DNA from: Amyelois transitella
Lineage: Eukaryota > Arthropoda > Insecta > Lepidoptera > Pyralidae
Reading direction: 5' to 3'
Assembly: GCF_032362555.1 (NCBI RefSeq)
Contig: NC_083520.1
Span: forward strand, 7,068,001 to 7,132,000
DNA length: 64,000 nt
The position numbers were made by a program, and so were the translations under genes. The notes beneath the pieces were generated by a model, which was not told the origin of the DNA, searched no databases, and was given only the letters and a program-made list of their open reading frames with translations. Positions 35,799 to 47,700 of this stretch are shown here, piece by piece (position 1 is the stretch's first letter; the number at the start of each line of letters is the position of its first letter).

Positions 35799-38700
35799 TC
35801 ACTTAACTTCCTTCCTTGCTCTATTGCCCGGGTTATCACCTCCAGCATGTACATCCACCTCTTTGATTCCGGCCTGGTACCGGAGAAGCTTATCATCGGC
35901 GTTCCTGATCCTCTCCTGCAGGATCTCAACGGTCCTGTTCAGGAGTTTGATCTCCTCTTGCAACGGGTACAATTGCATGTTCATCTGCATTAACTCTTTC
36001 TCATGGGCTAATTGGAGAGTGTGTAGCTGTGAAACATTTGTAAGTATAAGTAATGTTTAGTTGCGCTAGTAAGTACATACATAAATATGCTCACGTTTTT
36101 ATTACTTAAGGGGTAGACTGAGCTAACAGTCTCGCAAAGCCTGAAAAGCTGTACGAGTTTATGAATGTTATTAAGATTTAAATAGTGTCAGGTTGCTTTG
36201 GAATCGCATTAAGTAAGATTCCAAGTTAATTTTTTTTGATCCCACTTAGTCGCCCTTAACGACATCCATGGGAAAGATGTGGGGTGGTCCTATTCTAATA
36301 GTGCCGGGAACCACACAGTTTAGTTGCGCTGGTCGCGATTTTTTTCAACATTGAAGGTCCTAACATACAAAACTACTTCTGCGTATTGTTTACTCGGGCT
36401 TTTATGTTACACAAAAATGGATTGGATATAAAAATGTGGGTCTTTTCTGAGTTATGTTATGTTAATTTGTTTTGGTAACTCTTACGGTGTGTGAAAAGTG
36501 AGGAAAACTGCACATTCAGATAACTGGATGTGTATCCATGATCCAACCTATGGGTTAGGTTCCTGCAGAGGTCAAAGTTTTCAGGACGAATATTAAAAAG
36601 ATAATATAATGTAGAAAAGTGATAACAATACTCACATCTTGAATTCGTTTCTTCTTTAGCAATATAAATTCCTCGTTGGTCCTCTTCAGAGAGTCCAACA
36701 AACCACTCCTCTCCTGCATTAGAACCTCTTTTTGTTTCCGCATCTCCGACAACTCTGCCTCCATTTCATTAGTCACTTTAGCCAAAATATTCTCCATTGA
36801 TTTAGTCGGTCTACAACCAGGCTTCCTTTGGGGGTTCAAATTCAACAAAACTAAAATAAAGACATAACGTTTAGGCGAAATATAAAAATATTGTTTACAC
36901 ACCAATACAATTAAAAATTTTTACAACTAAAATAAAAAAAAATACCTTCTTTTTCCTTTTGCAAATTTCTCAAATTCTTTCTCAACTCTTCAGTCTCCCT
37001 ATTAATTTTAGCAATAGTACGTTGCTTTACTGTCAATTCAGTTTGCAACCCTTTTATCGTAGCTACTAAATAACTATCTTCTTTTAACTTGTTCAAGATC
37101 AGTGCCGAATTCTGCGACAACCTATTCACAGCTGAAGAAGCCCTATCTGGCTTTATGAATGTCTGAGTTGAAACTGTATGCAGGGATCTAGGAATAGTTT
37201 GTACAGCAGTTGTTACCATATTTGTTTTATTAATCTTATTTTTAAGATCTGAATTTGTTTTACGATCTTCCATTAATTGCCGCTCCACGTCAATTATATG
37301 ATTTTCATACTTCTGCTTCATATCACCAAACTTTTCTTGTAACGTCAGTAGAATACTCTGAAAATGTTCCTCTTTGTCCTTCAGTTCTTGTTCTAGACGA
37401 GCAATTCTTTCTTCTAACAACTTCTTTTTATTGTCTTCGACGGTCGAAGATTTGGCTGCAACTAAAAATATGCATATTAAAAAGAGAGACTTAATATTTA
37501 TAAAATTGTAGGTATAAGATATTAAGATAATTAAAAAAAACTAGAACAAACCTATTAATGCGGAAACTGAATCTGGATGTTTCCGTTTCAAAATCATTTC
37601 CATTTCCTTAACTTGTCTCTGAAGATCTTGGATGATGATTTTATCTTTATCATGTTGAATAGTTAAATTCTTTCTTTCATTTCTTTCTTTATTTAACTCA
37701 GCGACAACTCTACTCTCATTTTCTCTGACTGTTTTCAATTCGGAATTTCTATTCTCATATTCTTTTCCTAATCGGCTTATAAATTTTTCACATTCGTTTA
37801 ATTTAAGGTCAGCCTTATGTTTTTGTTCATTTACTTGGTCTAATTTCTTTCGTAATAATTTATTATCCTCTGTAAGTTGGACATTAAGAAGCTCAATCGA
37901 TTTTACTCTTTCATTTGTGTCCTTTAGTTCTTCTAACAAATTCTCATGTTTACAAACAGTGGTCTTTTTAGGTGAATTAGTTATAAATCGCGCGACTTTC
38001 GCGTTCTCTCTTTTCTTCGAATCTAAAACACCGGCAGAGAACGGCCTCGATTTCGGTTTCCGACGAACCTCATAGTTTTCCTTAGTATTGTGTTTGACAA
38101 TTGAAGTTACCTAAAATGACACAATTGATCGAAATTAAGACAAAATTTGGTTAAGATCAAGCGAGTTCAATGAACTACTGAACTAATGCTCCAAAAGCTT
38201 TGGTCTATCTTTACTAATGTCGCCGGAAAATTATGTTGTTTCATTATGCGATAAATAAACCATTAAAAACGTGTTTACTGTAAAGAGACTTTGTAATCAG
38301 TTAAATAACTGCAAACTAGAGGCAATGACCGAGCGTGGCGCTTTGCAACCTCTAAGAGGAAGGTTGTTATTCAGGTTCCAAAACAAATATCCAACGGCAT
38401 CCCAATCCCAACTTATACATATTCATGGAAAGTTTCGTTTGATTATATTAAAAGTAAAAGTTATGTTGTTAAAAATAAAATACCGAAAATAAACGGCTCA
38501 AATGGAAAATAGATGTATCCCGAACTTCACTCTGAGAGGTGAGGATGTAGCTGGGACCAACGTCATGAAGATGATGACGAAGCAAGTTGCAGCACCTGCT
38601 GAATCTATTGGAAACATAGAAGGAAAAACAGGTGTTTCTGCCTATAATGAGACACAAAATCGATCGATTTTTATAAATACGATTTACAAAAGAATGCAAG

Positions 38701-41700
38701 TCAAATACCGACAATGATACGGCCTTATTCGTAGCGTTTACCACAAAGCATTCTTTTGCATTTGAACCAAACAACTTGCTTTAAAACTTTTTAATTGGCT
38801 GGAAACATAAATACTATGTACGCCTGAAGAACTGTTAATAAAAATTGGGCGAAGAAAGTTCATTTTTTTTTAAACAAACTGTAGCCAAGCAAATCATTTG
38901 ATTTGTTTAGCTTGATAGATTTAACCTTGATAAGCAAACGTAGAGATACCTATAGATTGCTTTTGTAAAGTCGCCACTGAGACTGTAGTGTATTTACTGG
39001 ATATAATTTCAATAAAATAATCTTTTAAGTGTGTACGTCCGCAGAATTGTAAAGTTAAAATGTTTCTCTTTTTCAAAAAAATATGTTTATATTTACCGAA
39101 ACATTTGGACATTGAATTTACAAAAAGAGCTAATCAAGTTTTTATATCTTCAACAGAAGTTTATCGGGAATACATAAAAATTTGTAAAATATCTACGTTG
39201 TGTGCGAGCTTATAAGGCAGGGGCGATGCGCAAGAGCACCAGAGCGGATATCGGCAGCCGCCTCGCCGACAGTCGCCATGGGGTCGTGGTCAAGAACGGT
39301 ACTCATTTTGTTTTTGACTATTTCCGCTGCGGTGTTGAGCACGCCGCTTATAAACAAGCTACAACCTGACAAAGGTAAGCGATATTAATGAGTTTTATAA
39401 AATATGTAAATATGTACGTAAAATTTAAATACAGGTTTAAATATTTTTCCAAATGTTTTCTTATAAAAGCAAAGTAAGGGATGTAATCTTATTTTGGCCA
39501 TTGTTCCCCAGTACCGAAGCGTGTATTGTAATGTATAAAAATAATTAAAGGAGTTTAGATAAAAAATTATGTCACTATATATAATGTTCATATTTTGCGA
39601 CATTAAACGAGGTTTTTAAACTAAAGACGCTGTAGATCGGACAAAGTGGAAAAACAAAAGGCGGACCTCATGCTCCAAATCATAAAATAACTGTGAACTT
39701 TGCAATTATAAGATACATATATCTTTCGTACTCCATTTTCTTCTAAGAAATTTTAGGGCTTAACTAAAATAGCTCAATATTAATTACTTCAATTCATCCA
39801 CTAATCTCATCACATTAAACAAGTTTAAAATTACATTAAAAGGACAATAAATACATTCGATATATTTCGACATTTATTAAAAAAGAAAGTAAACTATCTG
39901 TTGCACAAGCAAATTATACTCAAACAAAACCGTAGTTTCAATGACTGATTTTCATCAGCAATACAATGTAAAAATAGAATCACAGCTGATCCCATTCAGC
40001 GCCGTACATACAAAACACGCGGAACTGCCCATGCAACATTGTTCTCAAGCGCACCAATCATTTTAATATGCGGGCGCGTCCTCACCTTCGACAGGACGTG
40101 ATATAAATAAGACATGGGACGAGGAAACCCTTTTGAATCAAGTTAGACTTGTACTACCGTTACCCGGCCTGAGATCTGACCTGCAGCGAATGGAAATCAT
40201 GCGGTCGCCAGAGAAAGTCATTAAAACATGTCACACGCCGCGCGAGACGCGCATTTTAATCGCTGTTTCTATTATCAAAGGCTTTGTTTCCAATCAACCC
40301 TGGCATGTCACTATAAATCTATTGGCAATACGCGACATGGCATATTTATTACGCTAATTAGCTGGCACATGTCTTGATTTTCGTTCCGCGAGATGTCGAA
40401 TTATTGTCTTTTTGAATAAGAATTAAACCGACGTCAACTCTTCACTCAAAATACATAAAATAGCAAAATGATGTCGGTTAACATAATAAGCTACTGCAAT
40501 GTAAAAGGCAAATAAAATTCATTGACTGACTTTATTAAGTAACTGAATTCAACCGGGTTTGAATTCAGTTTTGTTTTTTACCCAAAAGGTCTATTTTTTC
40601 ATTTTTAGTGTTTTGTAAATTAAAACCGAAAAATTTATAGTTACAGAAATAATGGAAATTCTGTTTTACAAAGAAAGAATGTAACTGAAAACCTTAAAGA
40701 TTTTTCTCCATTTGTTAGATGCTGGAAAGTTTAGTTGTTGTTGAATTTCCAAAGATCATTTCTATAATCTTTCTGAAGATGGTGCAATTGAAAAATTAAA
40801 CCTTAAAACATCAGATTGAAGGATTTGGGAAAATTGAGATCACACTCGGCTCTTTTTACAGTTGGTTATAAAGCGTTTCCTTCGTTTCCATACAATTGTG
40901 ATCAAAATTGATTAAATCAAATTTAATCAATTTTGATCACAATTGTGCCAACATAAATATAACAATATAAGGTAATAAATTATAAAGGCCACTGCAACCG
41001 AAAGCCCATACTTCGCCAAACTCTACACATATGAGAATAATAATGTGACTAATTGCAAAAAATGTAATGAAACGTAATTGATCACGATATAAGCAAATTG
41101 TTATAATTTGAAGATTACCTTGTAAACTAAGCTCAATACTATAATCACTTCGGAGCTACCGTAATTGATCTCATTAGGTATCTATGTATGTCCTTGCATC
41201 TTTCAAACCTACATAAACTGATAACTATAAAATAATGAATATCTTTTATTTCCAGAATGGCCCCAACTTGTCAAACAACCGTCTCAAGATGAATCAGCTG
41301 AAACAATATCAGAAAAGAGTAAAGGAGGATTAGCAGTTGAACTTGTAAATGGTCAACATCTGGCCGAAACTGTTAAAAAAACTGAACCTGAAGATTCTGA
41401 GAATGAAGACGATGTTAGCGCAGATATTATCAGTAAATGTCTGATTGAAGCTAAAGACGATTTCCAAAAAGTAGATTACACAGGCGCTCAACTTTGGAAA
41501 GTTTCCACAGAGAAAAACGGGTGGCGTGTCGTACTTAATAGATTGAGACGTAGAAATCGTAAGTAAATTCATTACTTCTTATATCAAATGTAAACTTTGG
41601 AAAAGATTTACTATTTCTCATGCCAATTTCAGTTATATCAACATGGGGAACAAATGGCACTTCTATTGATATTCTGGTACAACCAAATGCCATACAAAAT

Positions 41701-44700
41701 GTCACAAATGCATTGAATAGAGAAAAGATTCACTTTGAAATTATAATTGAAGATCTACAAGCAAGAATAAACCAAGAGAACCCACCCCTTGATGAGAATG
41801 AAATAGAACTTCAAGATAGAAGAGGTGAGTCTCAGATTTCATTTTTTTTTTTTTTAAATTAATGTTAACTCTTTCATTAATTTCTGATTCATCGGTCGTG
41901 CTCGAACTTGGGTGCAAAAATCACTAGAAAGTCCAGAATTTTGTTGATATGCTTTCGTGTTTTACTCATGAAACTGATTGAAGCAAGTTCTGTAAATGTT
42001 CGCAATGTGAATGTTCCATTTGGATAATAAAATAAATTTATCATTATTGATAGGATTACAAAGCATGTTGGAAAATTTCGACTGTGGGTATAAATATCAC
42101 TAATGTATACTTGATATGAGTGGATACTTGATATAAGTGGGAATTCTTATTAATATGCTTTCATGAATTTTTATTAACCATATTCCAAGGTTGCTGTCAT
42201 TTTGTTGCAGCTAGAGCTTACAATTTTTGGCGTTACAGGGCTTCCAACCGACTAGGTTCAATGGGGGCTTACATGGGTTACTCTGCTCTCAACATCCCAA
42301 TGGAGTATTGGCCAAATGCAAATTGGGGTTCGTTGTTGAAATTCGGCACAATATCGTTTTCACGCTCACGTGTATTGTAATTCTATGTTAATTTTGTTTC
42401 CATTTAACAGAATGTGTGGTGTGTGCATGTTGGTGTTATATGTTAAGGTTTGCACGAACAAGGCAAAAGTGGCAAATTTCACATTGTGATAAAAACAGAC
42501 AAACACATACACCAAACGACTTCAATCCGATACCTTCGATTTACTTAACCCCATTGTAACTAACGTTAAAGAACCTTATTCAAAGTCATAAAATACAAAC
42601 ACCAAATCTGATCCATACCAAAAAATTTTATTGCTATTTATGACTTGTCATTAAAATATTCTGCAGGTCACCGTATGAACTGGAAACAATACCACAGACT
42701 TGAAGATATCTATGGATTCTTGGACTATCTCGCCAAAACATACCCAGCTATTGTTAGTGTCAAAAGTATTGGGAACTCTCACGAAGGAAGAGAAATAAAG
42801 GTAATTGAAATTTTCCTACAATAAAAGCACTTGATATTTTATTGGTTCTGACCTCAAAGAACCTATTTATTAAAGCCTTTTATTATTATTTGGCAGTTAT
42901 TAAGAATTTCCAACGGGAATCCGAAAAACAAAGCAGTATTCATAGACGGCGGTATACACGCACGTGAATGGATAAGTCCCGCTACAGTGACCTATTATAT
43001 CAACCAGTTCGCTGAGAACTTTGATGTTGAAGACGATGACATCAAGAACATTGACTGGTAAATAATTTGGCAGTACTGTTCGTGTCCCTCTTGTCTTGTC
43101 TTGTCTTATCCCTTAAATTACAATCAATTGAATTATTACTGTGCTTATATATTCTCTACAGCCTTCTAACAACTAAACCTTCTAACACCTTGTAACTAAA
43201 GAATTTAAAACCATCTTGTTCGATCTTTTTTACTTTCAAACATCTAATTTCATCTGATGTACGACTAACTATGACTACTTTCTTCCCTATTAAGGTTAAG
43301 TTAAGCATAAAATCATTCAGTTAGACATTAACAATTTTCTTGATTTTATGCCTTCCAGGTATTTTGTACCAGTTTTAAATCCAGACGGTTATGAGTACAC
43401 TCATCTGAAAGACCGTCTGTGGAGAAAAAACAGGAAACCCGGTGCTGGACGATGCTCTGGAGTTGATCTGAATAGAAATTTCGGGTAATGACATTATATT
43501 ATTTGCCCCTTCACTTGGGAGACACGCTAAGATTATTTGAATAAAGTAACTAAGTATTTTGAGATTCAATTTGTCCGAAGTTGGCAAAATATTAAAACAA
43601 CGTATACTCGCTTTCACTCCGTTGTATGAAAATGTTACCATATAGGTGAGTCTTGCATGATAACAGAATTGTAAAGAATGATAACAAACTGAATTGATTC
43701 GGTTTTCTCATCCGAATTTAATTCAAATTTAATTTTTACGGCATTTACCTTACCAGATCTTGTACATATCACCACTTTCGCATTAATAATTGGTAGCATG
43801 CTTAACTTAACTATAACAAATAAAAAGTAAATTTAAATATTTACTTGTTATTACCACAACCAACTTGCGCTACCATAACCCCAGAAATTATTAATACATA
43901 CTACCAGTATTACACTCCAGCTGAGAGACCTTCAAGCCCATACATTAACAAGCCAACAACGAACGCCCTAAATTAAATAACAAGCTACTATATCCGCTCA
44001 TTACTGTTCCCTCAGTAGTTCGGAATGCGGGACTGTTATCTTTCATAAATATATGACGTCTGTGTCTTAGGACTCAGGCAGAGCCAACAATGTTGAAAAG
44101 ACTTAAATGCCGCGTTCAGCTGGATCGCTCAATAATGGATTCTATATTATTTTAAATTCCGATGCTCAACAGGATTCATACATATCATATTACTACTTAT
44201 AAGCAGTAAATATGATGCGCAATAAAGATTTTGAAGTCAATAGTGTCAGGTTGCTAGCCCATCACCTAAAAGAACAGTCTCAAGTTAAGAAGACTTTCCG
44301 TCCCTAATTGATTTTTACGATCTGAACGGAAAGAGAAACAACTGACACACACTATGTTTTATCTTCGCTACCATAAGATCATGGAAGCTTGCACTAAATA
44401 AATGGGCCTAAGAATTCCCTCAGTCGTTTTTTACGACATCCGAAGTGCCGCGGGAACCACACGGCGCTACTGTTAATTACTTTTAGATAATATTTGTTTA
44501 TGCAAAATAGGAGCATACCTATTTAGTTAGGCACGCCAAAGTATAGTCGCAAGAAAAATCACACAAGTTTACTTTCGGTATTACCGTAAAAGGGGCGAAA
44601 CTGTGAATATTTTAACGAAGCGCATCGTTTGATGAATCATAACCGGGTAACTGTTTTGCAAATTCAATTTAAAAAAGATATTGTACTAGTAAAAACTAGC

Positions 44701-47700
44701 GTTCGCCTGCGTAAAAATTCCTCTCTTAGTTGCGACCACATAAAGAACCTACATGCCAATTTCTAGACCCAGTAGTTTGCGTTGTGCGTTGTCAGTCAGT
44801 AGTGAAAAAGAGTTATAAACATGTAGGTACCTTTTTTTTTTTTAGTTAGCTAAGTAGGTATCATGCATCTCTCGGAGATAATTTATCTTTATTTATCCCA
44901 ATTAAATATTTAAATGTGTGTTTTTTTTAATAACAGATACCGTTGGGGAGGCAAAGGCACATCGAACTCGCCATGCGATGAAATTTACAGAGGACCCAGA
45001 GCGTTTTCAGAACCTGAATCTAAAGCTATTCAGGTAAGTACAGACACAATATAATGTAACATCCCAGTTTCCTTCGATTTTGGCACATATAGCTAATTAC
45101 CACCTATCTCGTAAGTACAGTGAGCCACACAGATAATCGATATTACCGTACTTAATGAGTACGTTTACAAAATTGTATACTACTTAATTTTGAAGTCTAG
45201 CCAGCTTTATATAAGGTCATATTTAATTTTGCAGGATTTCTTCAAAAGCAGTGCGTCAGAATTCAGCGCGTACCTGACGTACCACAGCTACGGCCAGTAC
45301 ATTCTGTACCCGTGGGGCTACGACAACGCAGTTCCCCCGGACCACCTTGATCTTAATGCTGTTGGCAAGAAGATGGCTACGGTAATTAATTACTTTTAAG
45401 TCTTTATTTGGGTTTCCTACATTGTATCACGCTACCGAGAAAATAAGCTTTCACTTAGTTCCACAGCAAAATGGTGGAAGAACAGGTGATTAAGAGATAG
45501 AGTACTTTTACCTAGTGCCAAGACAGTGGATTAAGTTACCTTGTTAACGAGGTTACGGAGCTCAGACGAGAATCACTATGAATAATAAATTATCTGTTCT
45601 TCTATAATTATGTGAATAATTCTTATGTCAGTAAATAACCTTAATAAGTAATCAAAAGTTAATTACTTTTAAATTATAGGCTATCAAGTCAACCGGAGAT
45701 GACAACTACAGTGTTGGATCGTCAAGCAACTTGCTATACCCGGCTGCAGGTGGTTCAGACGACTGGGCTAAGAGTATTGGTATCAAATACACCTACACTA
45801 TTGAACTGAACGATCGTGGCTTTTATGGCTTTGTACTGCCGACACAGTACATAGAACCAGTAGCTAAAGAGTCCTTAGCTGGATTGAGGGTTTTGGCAGC
45901 TGCGGTTCATACGGCCTGATCTCTTACACAAATGCCATTGTAGAAATAATTTATATGGAAAATATTGACTTATGATGCTAAGGTAGGATGTGTAGCAAAA
46001 TATAAGTATGCAGAAACTATGTTCTTATACTACTATTTTAGAGCATTTGCGATATGCTGTAGTGTGTAGGTGTGTACTGTTTGCATAAGGAGTGTGATTT
46101 CTACAAATATATTATTAACTTATTAATTTATTAAATTAAAGAATAAACTATGACTTATATGACTTTCATTTATTTACTCACATTTTACTGATGTATGCTG
46201 CAGTTGTAAAACCGTGTGGTTCCCGGCACTATTACAAAAAAGAATAGGACCACTCCATCTCTTTCCCATGGATGTCGTAAAAGGCGACTAAGGGATAGGC
46301 TTATAAACTTAGGATTCCTCTTTTAGGCGATGGGCTAGCAACCTGTCACTATTTGAATCTCGGTTCTATCATTAAGCCAAATAGCTGAACGTGGCCATTC
46401 AGTCTTTTCAAGACTGTTGGCTCTGTCTACCCCGCAAGGGATATAGACGTGATCATATGTATGTATGTAAACTTCAGAATTTTAGGCAATAATAATAATA
46501 TTAGATGCTACATTTTATTACTAGCTTGTATTAGAACATCCAAAGAAAATACACACACCAGTCAACAATACAGCATAATATGAAACTCTTTCAGGTTAAG
46601 TAAGTTTAGAGCATCAGTCTTTCAATCGTAAGGTGCATGCTTAAAATACGTGAATCCCACCTTGACCATGTACTAATGACTATTTTTGAAAATTATGTAC
46701 ATGACTTTGAATGCTAACTGATGCTCTTATGGTGAGAGAAAACATTGTGAGGAAACCTGCACATTCAGGCAACTGGATATGTAACAATGATCAATCAAAT
46801 ATGGGTTATGTTTACCTGCAAAGGTGGTGGAGGTCAGATGGGAGTCACTTTGTGTAAAAACCTGACTCACCCAATCCAGGGTTATGGTCAATGGCATACC
46901 GGGGCTGCTCTCCAGAGTGGTGAGGATGCATCCAGGATTAAATGCCATGAAGAAGAAGATACTCTTTCAGGTAAAGTTGGATGAAACTATACATAGAAAT
47001 GATTAGTTGACAACAAGAAATAAACTATCTCCAAATAAAATTATATGAACTACCTATTGATCAACTACATGAAAACTTACTGCTAAATTGGTACTTAAGA
47101 ACGAACATGGTATGTAATAAAACATTTTAATTTCTTACCTTAGCATTACCTGTGAATATACTATCATTGGTTATTTCAGTCTCATTAGCTTTAGTAACCC
47201 TAATCAGAGGAACTGTTCCCGTAGTAGATTCCTTCGCTGGTGGCACATTATTAGTAGCTTCGGGGCTGTGAGCCACACAGATAATCGATATTACCGTACT
47301 TAATGAGTACGTTTACAAAATTGTATACTACTTAATTTTGAAGTCTAGCCAGCTTTATATAAGGTCATATTTAATTTTGCAGGATTTCTTCAAAAGCAGT
47401 GCGTCAGAATTCAGCGCGTACCTGACGTACCACAACTACGGCCAGTACATTCTGTACCCGTGGGGCTACGACAACGCAGTTCCCCCGGACCACCTTGATC
47501 TTAATGCTGTTGGCAAGAAGATGGCTACGGTAATTAATTACTTTTAAGTCTTTATTTGGGTTTCCTACATTGTATCACGCTACCGAGAAAATAAGCTTTC
47601 ACTTAGTTCCACAGCAAAATGGTGGAAGAACAGGTGATTAAGAGATAGAGTACTTTTACCTAGTGCCAAGACAGTGGATTAAGTTACCTTGTTAACGAGG

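Noticed and set aside
36676..37494. Plus-strand open frames at 36676-36867 and 37255-37494
   Set aside because: They are antisense to well-supported exons of the CEP162-like gene and have no family similarity.
46787..46984. Open frame at 46787-46984, and frames at 18339-18578 and 60096-60308
   Set aside because: They lie largely inside family B or family A repeats and read through repeat sequence.
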